Positions 45,284 to 55,611 are shown, numbered from the stretch's first letter. The stretch is DNA of 64,000 bases from Microbacterium sp. SSM24 (GCF_025989145.1 NZ_JAPDNQ010000001.1:248001-312000), one strand, 5' to 3'. Made by a program: numbers and translations. Notes: a model not told the origin generated them from the letters alone.

Positions 45284-46594
45284 GTGCCGGACGCGTTGAG
45301 CATCACGGCGAGCAGCGTCGATGCGGGCCTGCTGCTGCTGCCGTGGTCGACCACGCTCGCAGACTGGCCGTCGAGCAACATCGTCTATCTGCCCAAGGGC
45401 ATCTCACGCCATCTGGTTCGCTTCGCGAACCTCTCGGGCCGCGTCGTCGCCATCAAGGAGACGACCGAGCAGATGGCTCGTCGTGAGTACGACATGCTCG
45501 GCAATCTCAGCCGGCTGGATGTGCCGTGCGTGCAGCGCGTCGCGGTGATCGCCGGACGCACGGATGCCGCGGGCAACCCCCTCCCCGCGGCGCTCGTCAC
45601 GGCCCACCTGAAGTTCTCCCTCCCCTACCGCGCGCTGTTCACTCAGGTGCTGCGTCCCGACACCGCCACGCGCCTCGTCGACGCGCTCGCGGCGCTCCTC
45701 GTGAATCTGCACAACGTCGGTTTCTTCTGGGGCGACGTGTCACTGTCGAACACCCTCTTCCGTCGCGACGCGGGCGCGTTCGCCGCCTACCTGGTCGACG
45801 CCGAGACCGGTGAGCTGCACGAGAGCGGCCTCACCCCGGGCCAGCGCGCCCACGATCTCGACGTCGCCCGCACCAACATCGCCGGCGAGATCATGGACCT
45901 CGAAGCCGGCGGCCGGCTCGAGGGCGGCGTCGACGCGATCGCGATCGCCGACGGCATCGTGTCGTCCTATCACGCGCTGTGGGCGGCGCTCACGGACCGC
46001 GAGACGTTCGCCGCCGACGAGGTCTGGCGCATCACCGAGCGCGTGCAGCGGCTGAACGACCTCGGCTTCGACATCGGCGAGATGTCGATCAAGACGACCG
46101 AGGACGGCACGCGCGTCTCGATCCAGCCGAAGGTGGTCGATGCGGGTCACCACACGCGGCGACTCATCCGCCTCACCGGTCTCGACGTCGAGGAGAACCA
46201 GGCGCGTCGCCTGCTGAACGACCTCGACGAGTTCCGCGCGCGGGTCTCGCGGCTCGGCGACGACGAGGAGATGGTGGCGCACGAGTGGCTCACCCGCGTC
46301 TTCGAGCCGGTCGTCAAGTCCGTTCCGTGGGATCTGCGCGCGAAGCTCGAGCCGGCCGAGGTCTTCCACCAGGTGCTCGAGCACCGCTGGTACATGTCGC
46401 AGGCACGCGGACGCTCGGTGCCGCTGGCCGAGGTTCTCACCAGCTACATCGACGACGTGCTGCGCCACCGCCGTGACGAGGCGACGCTGATGGGACCGCC
46501 CACCGAGACGGTGTCGTTGCCGGTGATCACGGCGAGCATGCCCGTCGTGGACGACGACGACGAGGACGACATCGACTGGCGCGATCTCGTCTGA
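45284..46594 (+). CDS. DUF4032 protein with kinase-like fold
   Basis: A 436-residue protein. The N-terminal part looks like an atypical lipopolysaccharide/protein kinase: Lys 58 in GRVVAIKETTEQMARREYDML, catalytic loop HNVGFFWGDVSLSNTLF (Asp 151, Asn 155) and metal-binding VDAETG near 171. The C-terminal half is the DUF4032 region. The tail is acidic (VVDDDDEDDIDW). GTG start with AGGGGGTGAC in front. The substrate is unknown; kinase activity is inferred from the conserved residues. Confidence 0.8.
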   Translation: MPDALSITASSVDAGLLLLPWSTTLADWPSSNIVYLPKGISRHLVRFANLSGRVVAIKETTEQMARREYDMLGNLSRLDVPCVQRVAVIAGRTDAAGNPLPAALVTAHLKFSLPYRALFTQVLRPDTATRLVDALAALLVNLHNVGFFWGDVSLSNTLFRRDAGAFAAYLVDAETGELHESGLTPGQRAHDLDVARTNIAGEIMDLEAGGRLEGGVDAIAIADGIVSSYHALWAALTDRETFAADEVWRITERVQRLNDLGFDIGEMSIKTTEDGTRVSIQPKVVDAGHHTRRLIRLTGLDVEENQARRLLNDLDEFRARVSRLGDDEEMVAHEWLTRVFEPVVKSVPWDLRAKLEPAEVFHQVLEHRWYMSQARGRSVPLAEVLTSYIDDVLRHRRDEATLMGPPTETVSLPVITASMPVVDDDDEDDIDWRDLV

Positions 46595-46620
46595 CACGCC
46601 CTCGACCGAGACGGCGAAGA

Positions 46621-46647
46621 CCCGCCCCGGCACGAGCCGAGGGCGGG
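46621..46647. terminator. Bidirectional terminator
   Basis: CCCGCCC-CGGC-ACGA-GCCG-A-GGGCGGG forms an 11-bp stem with a single bulged A between convergent genes (stops at 46594 and 46670). Confidence 0.8.
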
Positions 46648-46669
46648 CCTCCGTGATGTCCGTGCGGCG

Positions 46670-47311
46670 TCAGTACCCTACGGTGAAGCGCTCGCGCGAG
46701 TGCTTCGGGCTCTCGATCTCGTCGATCACCGCAACGCCCAGGTCGGGGCCGGAGATGAAGGACTCGCCGTTCTCGTCGGTCACGAGCACGTCTCCGCCGT
46801 CGCGGTAGCTGCCGGTGCGCTCGCCCGGGTTCCAGGCCCCGAAGCCGCCCGCCGGGTGCACGTAGAACCAGTCGCGCGAGGCCGGCCCCTGCTGCAGGTC
46901 CTCGAGGATCCCGATGGCCTCGAGCGCCTCGGGCTTGTACTCCTCGGTGAACGAGGGCTGATCGACCAGCCGCTCGCCGCCGGGGGCGATCAGGCTCCCG
47001 CCGGCGCCGCCGATCACGCCGACGCGCACGTCGGCGGGAAGCTCGGCGAGCAGCTCGGCGACGTTCGAGCGCACCTGGCCGACCATGTCACCGCGAGCCG
47101 GCACTGTCGACACGAGCACGTCGACGCCTTCGAGCTCGGCGACCAGGCTGGGCACGTCGAGCAGGGTTCCCTCGACGTACGTGGCGCCCTCCACGCGTTC
47201 GGCCGGAACGGAGCGGGCGACCGAGACGACGGTGTGGCCCCGGCTCACCGCCTCGTTGACGATGTGACTGCCGGCGTAGCCGGTTCCTCCGATGACGGCG
47301 ATGCGAGCCAT
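46670..47311 (-). CDS. NAD(P)-binding reductase/epimerase (SDR a, YwnB-like)
   Basis: A 213-residue Rossmann protein starting MARIAVIGGTGYAGSHIVNEA, with GxxGxxG for NAD(P) and a middle VSTVPARGD. It lacks a clear YxxxK catalytic pair, so it falls with the NmrA/flavin-reductase-like SDR group. Single gene; the ATG has AAAGGGAGAGC upstream. Function not assigned. Confidence 0.82.
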   Translation of the reverse strand: MARIAVIGGTGYAGSHIVNEAVSRGHTVVSVARSVPAERVEGATYVEGTLLDVPSLVAELEGVDVLVSTVPARGDMVGQVRSNVAELLAELPADVRVGVIGGAGGSLIAPGGERLVDQPSFTEEYKPEALEAIGILEDLQQGPASRDWFYVHPAGGFGAWNPGERTGSYRDGGDVLVTDENGESFISGPDLGVAVIDEIESPKHSRERFTVGY

Positions 47312-47395
47312 GCTCTCCCTTTCGACGGTTGCCCTGGATGCAAGCCGACTCCGCGGCGCTTCATTCCCATGAATACGCCGGGTGGCGGCATCCGG

Positions 47396-48382
47396 TCAGT
47401 CCTGCGCGCCTCGCATCGTCGCCACCTGGTACAGCGCGACGGATGCCGCGATGCCGGCGTTGAGCGACTCGGCGGCGCCGGAGATCGGGATCGACACGAC
47501 CTGGTCGCACGTCTCCGTGACCAGGCGTGAGAGGCCCTTGCCCTCGGAGCCGACCACGATCAGCACCGGCCGGTCGGCCAGTGCGAGCGAGGGAAGCGAG
47601 ACGTCGCCTCCGCCGTCGAGGCCGAGGACGAACACCCCCTGCTTCTTGAACTCCTTGAGCGTCGTCGTGAGGTTGGGTGCGATGGCGACGGGGATGCGTG
47701 CGGCCGCTCCGGCGCTCGTCTTCCAGGCAGCGGAGTTGACACTCGCCGACCGGCGCTGCGGGAGGATGACGCCCTGCCCGCCGAATGCCGCGGTCGAGCG
47801 GATGATCGCGCCGAGGTTGCGAGGGTCGGTGATGCCGTCGAGCGCGACCAGCAGCGGCGTCTCGCCGGAGTCGACGATGCTCTCGAGCAGATCCTGCGGA
47901 TGGGCGTACTCGTACGGCGGGACCTTCAGCGCGACGCCCTGGTGCACCCCGTCGAAGCCGGCCATGCGGTCGAGCTCGGGACGCGTGACCTCGAGCACGG
48001 GGATGTCACGGTGCGTGGCGATCGACAGCATCTCCTTGACGCGGTCGTCCATCTCCACCCGCTGCGCGATGTAGAACGCCGTCGCCGGGATCTTCGCCCG
48101 CAGCGCCTCGAGCACCGAGTTGCGGCCGGTGACCGTCTCGGTGTCCTCGTCCTTCTTCGCGCGCGGCGCGCGGCCACCGCCCGAAGAGCCGGGCTTGCCC
48201 TTGCCGCCGGCCGCGGCGTACCGCTCGGCCGCGGCCTTGCGCTTGCCCGCGGGGTGCCACGCACGGTCCTCGGCCTTGGGGGTCGGTCCGCGACCCTCGA
48301 GCGAGCGCTTGTTCTTCCCGCCGGTCCCCTTCGTGGGACCCTTCTTGCCCTTGGCGGCGCCGGGGCGTCCTGGCTTAGTCAT
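47396..48382 (-). CDS. rlmB: 23S rRNA 2'-O-ribose methyltransferase RlmB (TrmH/SpoU)
   Basis: A 328-residue SPOUT methyltransferase: a long Lys/Gly-rich disordered lead (about 1-80), the RlmB substrate-binding domain (VTGRNSVLEALRAK) and the knotted catalytic domain with motif 1 DPRNLGAIIRS, motif 2 VGSEGKGLS and motif 3 SLNAGIAASVALYQ. It methylates G2251 (E. coli numbering). Overlaps cysS by 8 bases, the usual actinobacterial pairing. Confidence 0.93.
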   Translation of the reverse strand: MTKPGRPGAAKGKKGPTKGTGGKNKRSLEGRGPTPKAEDRAWHPAGKRKAAAERYAAAGGKGKPGSSGGGRAPRAKKDEDTETVTGRNSVLEALRAKIPATAFYIAQRVEMDDRVKEMLSIATHRDIPVLEVTRPELDRMAGFDGVHQGVALKVPPYEYAHPQDLLESIVDSGETPLLVALDGITDPRNLGAIIRSTAAFGGQGVILPQRRSASVNSAAWKTSAGAAARIPVAIAPNLTTTLKEFKKQGVFVLGLDGGGDVSLPSLALADRPVLIVVGSEGKGLSRLVTETCDQVVSIPISGAAESLNAGIAASVALYQVATMRGAQD

Positions 48383-49796
48383 AGATACTCCAATGTGTTC
48401 CGTCTGCGCTGTCTTCCAGCGTGATTCCTGCCGCGGCGATCGCGTCGCGGATGCGGTCGGCCGCCGCCCAGTCCTTCGCAGCCCGCGCGTCGGCGCGCTG
48501 GGCGATCATCGTCTGCACGAGCGTGTCGAGAGCGGATGCCTCAGCCGACGCACCCGCGCGCGTCCACTGCGGGTCGAGAGGGTCGAGGCCCAGGATTCCG
48601 GTCATGATCGCCACATCGGCGAACGCGGCGAGCACGGCATCCCGATCCCCCGCATCGAGGGCGCTGTTGCCCTCCCGCACGCGCTCGTGCACCGCGGCGA
48701 GCGCCTGCGGGACCCCGAGGTCGTCGTCCATGGCGGTCGCGAAGCGGTCGGGCACCTGCCCCATGATGCGCACATCGTCGCCGGTGCGCACGGCCCGCAG
48801 CGCCCGCTCGAGGAACGTGCGGATGCGGTCCAGTGCCGCCTCGGCCTCGTCGAACGTGGTCGGGGTGATGTCGAGGTTCGAGCGGTAGTGCGCGGCGGCG
48901 AGCGCGTAGCGGACGACGAGCGGATCGCGCTCGGCGAGCACGTCCTCCGCCAGCACGAAGTTGAACAGCGACTTCGACATCTTCTGACCGTTCACCGTCA
49001 CGAGGCCGTTGTGCACCCAGTAGCGGGCGAACGCGTCGCCGGCCGCGGTGGACTGGGCAAGCTCGTTCTCATGGTGCGGGAAGCGCAGGTCGAGCCCTCC
49101 GCCGTGGATGTCGAACTCCGCGCCGAGATAGCGGCGCGACATCGCGGAGCACTCGATGTGCCAGCCGGGACGACCCGGGCCCCACGGGGAGTCCCACGTC
49201 GCCGACGTCGGCTCGCCGGGCTTGGCGCCCTTCCACAGGGCGAAGTCCCGCGGGTCGCGCTTGCCGCGCGGGTCGGCGTCCGCTGCCGGCTCCATCGCGT
49301 CGAGCGACTGATTGGTCAGCGAGCCATAATCGGCCCACGAACGCACGTCGAAGTAGACATCGCCCGCGGCATCCGACACCGCGTCCGCGGCGTACGCGTG
49401 GCCGGCGGCGATGAGGCGCTCGATGAGCTCCTGCATCTGCGGGATGGAGGCCGTCGCCCGCGGCTCGTAGGTGGGAGGAAGGATGCCGATCGCGGAGTAG
49501 GCCCGCGTGAAGGCGAGCTCCATGCGGTACGCCAGCGCCCACCACGGCTCGCCGTCGGTGGCGTTCGCGAGCACCTTGTCGTCGATGTCGGTCACGTTGC
49601 GCACGAACGTCACGCGCTCGAAGCGGTGCGCGAGCCACCGGCGGAGGATGTCGAAGCTCAGGGCACCGCGCAGGTGGCCGATGTGCGGACCCGACTGCAC
49701 CGTCGGACCGCAGACGTAGATCGTGACGTTTCCGGGGTCGAGTGGCACGAAGTCGCGCAGGGTCTGCGCCTTGGTGTCATAGAGCTGTACCGTCAC
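48375..49796 (-). CDS. cysS: Cysteinyl-tRNA synthetase
   Basis: A 473-residue class I synthetase: HIGH at 38-41 ([11 protein letters not shown]), KMSKS near 272, zinc ligands in VCGPT and WHIECSAMS. Length is normal. It charges tRNA-Cys and its 3' end overlaps rlmB. Confidence 0.97.
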   Translation of the reverse strand: MTVQLYDTKAQTLRDFVPLDPGNVTIYVCGPTVQSGPHIGHLRGALSFDILRRWLAHRFERVTFVRNVTDIDDKVLANATDGEPWWALAYRMELAFTRAYSAIGILPPTYEPRATASIPQMQELIERLIAAGHAYAADAVSDAAGDVYFDVRSWADYGSLTNQSLDAMEPAADADPRGKRDPRDFALWKGAKPGEPTSATWDSPWGPGRPGWHIECSAMSRRYLGAEFDIHGGGLDLRFPHHENELAQSTAAGDAFARYWVHNGLVTVNGQKMSKSLFNFVLAEDVLAERDPLVVRYALAAAHYRSNLDITPTTFDEAEAALDRIRTFLERALRAVRTGDDVRIMGQVPDRFATAMDDDLGVPQALAAVHERVREGNSALDAGDRDAVLAAFADVAIMTGILGLDPLDPQWTRAGASAEASALDTLVQTMIAQRADARAAKDWAAADRIRDAIAAAGITLEDSADGTHWSIYD

Positions 49797-49858
49797 CGCA
49801 CCAGCCTACCGGCGGGCACCTGTGCGAACCGGGTGCGGCGACGCGGTAGAACTGGAGG

Positions 49859-50794
49859 GTGCTGCACGTTCTCGCCGTCCTCGCCGCCGCTGTGCTGTTC
49901 GGCACGACCGGCACGTCGCAGGCGCTCGGGCCGGAAGGCACGACGCCCCTCTCGATCGGGGTAGTGCGCATGGTGCTCGGCGGCACGGGACTCGCGGTGA
50001 TCGCCTTCCTGCTCGCAGCGCGCCATGCGCGGCGACGGCCGGTGGATGCCGCTCCCCCGCCGCGCCTCGGCATCCGCCCCCTCGCGCTGATGGTGCTCAC
50101 CGGCGCGTGCATCTCGATCTACCAGCCGCTGTTCTTCCTGGGGACCTCGCTCAACGGCGTCGCCGTGGGCACCGTCGTCGCCCTGGGCTCCGCGCCGATC
50201 CTCGCGGGCCTGCTCGAGTGGGTTCTCACGAGGCGGATGCCGTCCGCCACATGGATGGGAGCGACGGCGCTCGCCACGATCGGCGTCGTGATGCTCGGGT
50301 TCGGCGGCGAGGCCGGTGCCGCCGGCGGCACCGATCCGCTCGGCCTGCTCGGCTCCGTCGGCGCGGGAGCGTCGTTCGCGGTGATCGCGAACGCGCAGCG
50401 GCGTCTGCTCGACGAAGGCTGGGACCCGTTCACCGTGGTCGGCGCGATGGGCGCTTCGTCGGCGCTCATCTGCGCCTTCGCCGTGCCTTTCGTCGATCTG
50501 TCCTGGCTCGGCACGCCGAGCGGTGTCGCGATGGCGCTCTGGCTCGGGCTCGCCACGATCTCCGTCGCCTACGTGCTGTTCACGTGGGGGCTGAGCGGGC
50601 TCACCGCCGCGACCGCCGCCACGCTGACCCTCGGCGAACCGCTGACGGCCAGCATCCTGGGCATCGTCGTGCTCGGCGAACGCCTCTCGGCGCTCGCGAT
50701 CGTCGGGCTCGTGGTGCTCGGCGCCGGACTCGCGCTGCTCGCGTGGGGATCGCGGGCGCCGCGCGATCCGAAGCCGTACGCCGTCGAGGCGTGA
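49859..50794 (+). CDS. EamA-family transporter
   Basis: A 311-residue membrane protein with ten segments in two EamA repeats (LFGTTGTSQALGPEGTTPLS, then WGLSGLTAATAATLTLGEPL). GTG start with GGAGG immediately in front. It diverges from cysS with a 62-bp gap. Substrate unknown. Confidence 0.87.
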   Translation: MLHVLAVLAAAVLFGTTGTSQALGPEGTTPLSIGVVRMVLGGTGLAVIAFLLAARHARRRPVDAAPPPRLGIRPLALMVLTGACISIYQPLFFLGTSLNGVAVGTVVALGSAPILAGLLEWVLTRRMPSATWMGATALATIGVVMLGFGGEAGAAGGTDPLGLLGSVGAGASFAVIANAQRRLLDEGWDPFTVVGAMGASSALICAFAVPFVDLSWLGTPSGVAMALWLGLATISVAYVLFTWGLSGLTAATAATLTLGEPLTASILGIVVLGERLSALAIVGLVVLGAGLALLAWGSRAPRDPKPYAVEA

Positions 50795-50836
50795 CGAAAC
50801 GCGCGCGCAACGCGCCCGTGGCACACTGCTGACGAC

Positions 50837-51304
50837 ATGCAGAACACGATCCAGATCCAGCAGGACGACCTCAGCGGCGAGGCGACGCGGCGCCTCATCG
50901 CGCGGCACCTCGCCGGCATGCACGACACGTCTCCGCCCGAGAGCGTCCACGCACTCGACCTCGATGCGCTGAGCGATCCCTCGGTCTCGTTCTGGTCGGC
51001 GTCGATCGACGGGGAGCTGGCCGGCATCGGCGCGCTCAAGGCGATCGATGCGGCGCGCGGCGAACTGAAGTCGATGCGCGTGGACGACCGCTTCCTCGGA
51101 GCCGGCGTGGGCAGGACGCTGCTGCGTCACATCGTCGCCGCGGCGCGCGAGCGCGGAATGACGAGCCTGTGGCTCGAGACCGGGTCGACCGAGGAGTTCG
51201 TGCCGGCCCAGCGCCTGTACGCGAGCGAGGGGTTCGTCGAGTGCGGGCCGTTCGAGGGCTACGCGCCCGATCCGTTCTCGGTCTTCATGACCCGCGAGAT
51301 CTGA
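50837..51304 (+). CDS. GNAT-family N-acetyltransferase
   Basis: A 155-residue acetyltransferase. Motif A reads VDDRFLGAGVGRTLLRHIVAAARERG (acetyl-CoA loop), followed by LWLETGSTEEF and QRLYASEGFVECGPF; the start QIQQDDLSGEATRRLIARHL resembles YjhC/PhnO-like GNATs acting on small amines. Substrate unknown. Its stop directly abuts the ispDF stop. Confidence 0.88.
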   Translation: MQNTIQIQQDDLSGEATRRLIARHLAGMHDTSPPESVHALDLDALSDPSVSFWSASIDGELAGIGALKAIDAARGELKSMRVDDRFLGAGVGRTLLRHIVAAARERGMTSLWLETGSTEEFVPAQRLYASEGFVECGPFEGYAPDPFSVFMTREI

Positions 51305-52510
51305 TCAGGCCCGCACGACGAGCGCCGTCGCGAATGCCGCGACGCCCTCGCCCCGGCCCGTGAACCCGAGTCCGTCGGTCGTCGTGGCCGACACCGAGAC
51401 GGGCGCCCCGCCGAGCGCGGCGGAGAGCACGGATTCCGCCTCGGCGCGACGCGCGGCGAACCGCGGACGATTCGCCTGCACCTGCACCGAGACGTTCCCG
51501 ACGCGCCATCCGGCTTCGCCGAGAAGGCTCAGGGTGCGGGCGAGGAAGACATCGGCGTGCGCGCCGGCGTACTCGGGATGATCGGTGCCGAACAGCGTGC
51601 CGATGTCGCCCAGCCCTGCGGCCGCCAGCAGGGCGTCCACGATGGCGTGCGCGACCGCGTCGCCGTCGGAGTGACCCGAGAGCGCCGGTTCGCCCGCCCA
51701 TTCCAGCCCCGCGAGCCACAGCGCGCCATCGCCGCCGAAGGCGTGGACGTCGGTGCCGACGCCCACCCTGGGCACGGCGACGTCGTGTTCGAGACGGGCC
51801 GAGACGGGCGCGATGGGGGTGTTCGCCACGAGGCTGCGCGCTCGGTCGAGGTCCGCCGGGGTGGTGATCTTGAAGGCGAGCGGATGCCCCGGCACGGCCG
51901 CGACGGTGTGTCCGGCATCCGCCACCAGGGCGGCGTCGTCGGTGAACTCCCGCGAGGCGCCGCGGTAGGCGGCATCCAGCACCTCGCGACGGAAGCCCTG
52001 CGGGGTCTGCGCAGCCGCCAGCTCGGAGCGATCGACCACGCCGACGATGTCCTCGCCTTCGACCCGTTTGATCGTGTCGATCACGGGGAGCACCGGCACG
52101 GCGCCGTCGCGTCCGCCGTCGATCGCGCCGATCACGCGCTCGAACACCTCGGGAGGGGTCAGCGCACGGGCCGCGTCGTGCACGAGCACGACCTCGATGT
52201 CGCCCCACAGCGCCCGCAGTCCGGCGGCGACGGACGCCTGGCGCGTGTCACCGCCGACGACCACGGTCAGCAGGTCGCGGCGGTCGCCCGCCGCCTCGAG
52301 GGCCTCGCTGCGGGCATCGCCCTCGCGACCTGCCGGCGCGACGACCACCACCTGTGCGGAAGGCGCGCGGAAGACGCGCTCCAGCGCGTGGCGGAGGATG
52401 GTGTGCCCGTCGATGCCGACGAAGCCCTTCGGCGCGCCAGCACCAAGACGCGTGCCGGACCCGGCCGCGACCACGATGATGCCGACACGAGGAACGGGTG
52501 CGATGGTCAC
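51305..52510 (-). CDS. ispDF: Bifunctional IspD-IspF of the MEP isoprenoid pathway
   Basis: A 401-residue fusion. The N-terminal cytidylyltransferase IspD ([31 protein letters not shown]) makes CDP-methylerythritol; the C-terminal IspF ([14 protein letters not shown] with the zinc Asp/His, [18 protein letters not shown]) makes the cyclic diphosphate. GTG start. The enzymes of steps three and five are thus joined, as in several Microbacteriaceae. Lies 38 bp downstream of carD. Confidence 0.95.
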   Translation of the reverse strand: MTIAPVPRVGIIVVAAGSGTRLGAGAPKGFVGIDGHTILRHALERVFRAPSAQVVVVAPAGREGDARSEALEAAGDRRDLLTVVVGGDTRQASVAAGLRALWGDIEVVLVHDAARALTPPEVFERVIGAIDGGRDGAVPVLPVIDTIKRVEGEDIVGVVDRSELAAAQTPQGFRREVLDAAYRGASREFTDDAALVADAGHTVAAVPGHPLAFKITTPADLDRARSLVANTPIAPVSARLEHDVAVPRVGVGTDVHAFGGDGALWLAGLEWAGEPALSGHSDGDAVAHAIVDALLAAAGLGDIGTLFGTDHPEYAGAHADVFLARTLSLLGEAGWRVGNVSVQVQANRPRFAARRAEAESVLSAALGGAPVSVSATTTDGLGFTGRGEGVAAFATALVVRA

Positions 52511-52548
52511 GCGACCACGCTAGCGGGTGCGCTGCACCCGCTCATCCG

Positions 52549-53031
52549 TCAGGACGCGAGGACCTCGTCGAGGATGACGCTGGCCTTCTCTTCGTCGGTC
52601 TTCTCGGCGAGCGCGAGCTCGGAGATGAGGATCTGCTTCGCCTTCGCGAGCATCCGCTTCTCACCAGCGGACAGGCCGCGGTCCTGATCGCGGCGCCACA
52701 GGTCGCGCACGACCTCGCTCACCTTGATGACATCACCGGACGCGAGCTTCTCGAGGTTCGCCTTGTAGCGGCGCGACCAGTTCGTGGGCTCTTCCGTGAA
52801 GGGGGCGCGCAGCACCTCGAAGACCTTGTCGAGGCCTTCCTTGCCGATGACGTCGCGGACACCGACCAGATCGACGTTCTCTGCAGGGACCTCGATGATG
52901 AGATCGCCCTGGGTCACGTTGAGCTTGAGATACTTCTTCGTCTCGCCCTTGATGATCCGGTCTTTGACCTCGATGATCGTTGCCGCGCCGTGGTGGGGGT
53001 AAACGACCGTCTCGCCAACCTCAAAAAGCAT
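52549..53031 (-). CDS. carD: RNA polymerase-binding regulator CarD
   Basis: A 160-residue CarD: N-terminal RNA-polymerase-interaction domain ([19 protein letters not shown]) and a basic helical DNA-contacting domain ([16 protein letters not shown]) with the conserved Trp. It stabilises promoter open complexes, mainly at rRNA genes, and is essential in mycobacteria. The start is the family N-terminus with AAAGGAC upstream. It is in the order carD-ispDF as in other actinobacteria. Confidence 0.96.
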   Translation of the reverse strand: MLFEVGETVVYPHHGAATIIEVKDRIIKGETKKYLKLNVTQGDLIIEVPAENVDLVGVRDVIGKEGLDKVFEVLRAPFTEEPTNWSRRYKANLEKLASGDVIKVSEVVRDLWRRDQDRGLSAGEKRMLAKAKQILISELALAEKTDEEKASVILDEVLAS

Positions 53032-53176
53032 GGAGTTATGTCCTTTCGGCAACCTCCAGGATACCACAGGCGACATACGCTAAGGTTCGCCGTCCACGCG
53101 TCGGCGACGCGCCTCACGACACCCGCAGGGAACCCCTAGAATGCTGAGGAAGCCGTCATCCGTCCTGGGAGGACCC

Positions 53177-53650
53177 GTGAAACCCCGTCACCTCGCGTCG
53201 ATCGCCGTCGCAACCGCTCTGGTTCTCGGCACGACGGGCTGCAGCATGATCTCGCCCCAGGCGACGACGATCGCCTACTCGGCTGCCGAGGGCGTCAACG
53301 TCTACGACGCCGGCCCCCTCGACGTGCGCAACGCGTTCATCGTGGCGACCGACGACGGCGACACGGGCAACTTCGTGGCCGCGATCGTCAACGACACCGA
53401 CGAGCCCCACACCCTGCGCATCGAGCTCGGCGAGGGGTCCTCCACGATCCCCCTCACCGTCCGGGTGCCCGCGCGCACCACGATCAGCCTCGGAGCCGAC
53501 GGTGAGGACCCCATCCTCGTCGAAGGCCTCGACACGCCTCCCGGCGCCGACATCCCCGGCTACTTCCAGTCCGGCGACGAGAAGGGCGACCTCATCTCGG
53601 TGCCCGTCCTCGACGGAGCGCTCCCTTACCTGGCGCCGCTCGTCCCCTGA
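53177..53650 (+). CDS. Small secreted lipoprotein, unknown
   Basis: A 157-residue protein with a basic start, hydrophobic run and lipobox-like GTTGC (Cys near 22), then a beta-rich domain (NAFIVATDDGDTGNFVAAIVN, PLTVRVPARTTISLG), reminiscent of small DUF-type extracellular beta sandwiches. GTG start with GGGAGGAC upstream; TAGAAT (53137-53142) is the likely -10. Divergent from carD. Function unknown. Confidence 0.8.
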   Translation: MKPRHLASIAVATALVLGTTGCSMISPQATTIAYSAAEGVNVYDAGPLDVRNAFIVATDDGDTGNFVAAIVNDTDEPHTLRIELGEGSSTIPLTVRVPARTTISLGADGEDPILVEGLDTPPGADIPGYFQSGDEKGDLISVPVLDGALPYLAPLVP

Positions 53651-53660
53651 CGACCGTCCG

Positions 53661-53708
53661 AACGACAGAGCCCGCCCGCGCAGTTCGCGCGAGGCGGGCT
53701 CTGTCGTT
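53661..53708. terminator. Bidirectional terminator between lipoprotein and regX3
   Basis: A 16-bp perfect stem (AACGACAGAGCCCGCC / GGCGGGCTCTGTCGTT) with a 16-nt loop that holds a further short GC hairpin, between convergent stop codons. Confidence 0.88.
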
Positions 53709-53713
53709 CCGGC

Positions 53714-54397
53714 TCAGCCCTCGAAGCGATAGCCGAGGCCGCGCACCGTCACGAGCATCTCCGGGGTTCCGGGGCTCAGCTCGATGCGCGAGCGGATGCG
53801 CTTGATGTGCACATCGAGCGTTTTGGTGTCGCCGAAGTAGTCGCTCCCCCACACGCGATCGATGAGCTGACCGCGCGTGAGCACGCGCCCGGCGTTGCGC
53901 ATCAGCACCTCGAGAAGCTCGAATTCCTTGAGGGGCATGCTGATCTCGGACCCCTCGACGGCGACGGTGTGACGGTCGATGTCGAGCACGACGCGTCCGC
54001 CCTCCAGCACACGGTCGTCGAGGTCGGCATCCACCTGCGCGAAGCGCCGCAGCACCGCCCGCATGCGGGCGAGCAGCTCGCGCGCGGAGTACGGCTTGGT
54101 CACATAGTCGTCGGCGCCGAGCTCGAGACCCACGACGATGTCGACCTCGGAGTCCTTCGCGGTCAGCATGATGACGGGGACCGAGGACGAAGCGCGGATC
54201 TGACGGCACACCTCGGTGCCCGGCATCCCCGGCAGCATGAGATCGAGCAGCACGATGTCGGCACCCTTCTCCCGGAAGGCCACGAGCGCGGCGGGGCCGT
54301 CCTCGGCGATGTCGACCTCGAATCCTTCCCGACGCAGCAGGTAGGCCAGCGGGTCGGCGAGGTCCGGTTCGTCCTCGACGATCAGAACGCGGGTCAT
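53714..54397 (-). CDS. regX3: Phosphate response regulator RegX3
   Basis: A 227-residue OmpR-type regulator with phospho-Asp 52 (LLDLMLPGMPG), VTKPYSARELLAR and a winged helix ending LVTVRGLGYRFEG. It is the partner of SenX3, whose stop overlaps its start as ATGA. By analogy it activates phosphate-scavenging genes under Pi limitation. PhoB/PhoP are the equivalents elsewhere. Confidence 0.92.
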   Translation of the reverse strand: MTRVLIVEDEPDLADPLAYLLRREGFEVDIAEDGPAALVAFREKGADIVLLDLMLPGMPGTEVCRQIRASSSVPVIMLTAKDSEVDIVVGLELGADDYVTKPYSARELLARMRAVLRRFAQVDADLDDRVLEGGRVVLDIDRHTVAVEGSEISMPLKEFELLEVLMRNAGRVLTRGQLIDRVWGSDYFGDTKTLDVHIKRIRSRIELSPGTPEMLVTVRGLGYRFEG

Positions 54398-55611
54398 GCG
54401 GATTCTCCATTCAGGGGAAGGGGTCGGGATGCCTCGGCGGCGTCGCGCTTCTTCTTGCGGCCGCGCTTGGGCACGGCCCGCTCGATCGGCGCGGGCGTCC
54501 CGGGGAGTCGGATGGTGAACGTCGATCCGCGGCCGGGACGCGACCACAGCCGCACCTCGCCGCCGTGACGCTGGACGGCATGCTTGACGATCGACAGGCC
54601 CAGGCCGCTCCCGCCGGTGCGGCGGGCACGCGCCGGATCGGAGCGGTAGAACCGCTCGAACACACGGTCCTGCTCGCCCTCGGCGATGCCGATCCCGCGG
54701 TCGGTCACGGCGATCTCGACGACGCCGTCGACCAGTTTGACGCCCACGCCGACGCTGGAGCCCTTGGGCGAGTACGCGATCGCATTGGCGACGAGGTTGC
54801 CGACGGCCTCGCTCAGCACCTGCGCGTCGCCGCGCACGTACAGTCCGCGCGTGCCTCCGCGCACCACCTCGACCCCGGCCGAGTCGGCCTGGATCGCGTG
54901 GGCGTCGAGCGACGCCGCGACGACCTCGTCGATCGAGACGTCGCGCTCCTCGGTGAGGTCCTCCGAGGACTGCAGGCGGGACAGGTTCATGATGCGCGAG
55001 GTCAGCAGGCCGAGACGGTTCGCCTCGGCCGTGAGCCGCGCCGCGAAGATGCGCACCTGGGGCGGATCGTCGGCAGCCGACTCGATCGCCTCGGCGAGCA
55101 GGCTCACCGCGCCCACCGGAGTCTTGAGCTCGTGGCTCGTATTGGCGACGAAGTCTCGGCGCATCTGCTCGACGCGCTCGCGCTCGGTGATGTCGCGCAG
55201 CACCAGCAGCGTGAGCCGCGGCGAGATGCGCGTCGCCCGCACGACCACGAGGCGCGGCTCCGCAGGCGGGGCGCCGCGCCGGAGGCGGATCGTCTCCGTC
55301 GCGGCGCCGTCCGCATCGCGCGCGGCGCGCGCGACGGCGCGCAGCTCGTCGCCGGGCACGGAGCGCCCCTCGACGAAGTGGAAGGGCGCGGCAGGCGCGG
55401 ATGCGGCGAGCACCGTGAACGAGGCATCGATGACGATCGCGGCATCATCCATGCCGTGGAGCACCTCGCGCACCCCTTCGGGGATGGCCAGCGAAGTCTC
55501 CGCCCTGGCACGATCACGCGCTCGCAGCGAGGTGACGATGACCGCGGAGACGGAGCCCCCGATGACGACGCCGGCGAGGAGGGCGAGCAGCGCGAGCTGC
55601 GTCGTATCCAT
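54394..55611 (-). CDS. senX3: Phosphate sensor kinase SenX3
   Basis: A 405-residue kinase: one or two N-terminal membrane helices (LALLALLAGVVIGGSVSAVIV), a PAS-like domain (about 50-145), DHp with His near 160 (NTSHELKTPVG) and ATPase domain (NLVANAIAYSPKG, GSGLGLSIVKH). A Lys/Arg-rich tail follows. The start is the ATG of MDTTQLALL; the open frame beyond is antisense to phoU. Divergent from phoU around a candidate PHO box. Confidence 0.92.
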   Translation of the reverse strand: MDTTQLALLALLAGVVIGGSVSAVIVTSLRARDRARAETSLAIPEGVREVLHGMDDAAIVIDASFTVLAASAPAAPFHFVEGRSVPGDELRAVARAARDADGAATETIRLRRGAPPAEPRLVVVRATRISPRLTLLVLRDITERERVEQMRRDFVANTSHELKTPVGAVSLLAEAIESAADDPPQVRIFAARLTAEANRLGLLTSRIMNLSRLQSSEDLTEERDVSIDEVVAASLDAHAIQADSAGVEVVRGGTRGLYVRGDAQVLSEAVGNLVANAIAYSPKGSSVGVGVKLVDGVVEIAVTDRGIGIAEGEQDRVFERFYRSDPARARRTGGSGLGLSIVKHAVQRHGGEVRLWSRPGRGSTFTIRLPGTPAPIERAVPKRGRKKKRDAAEASRPLPLNGESA

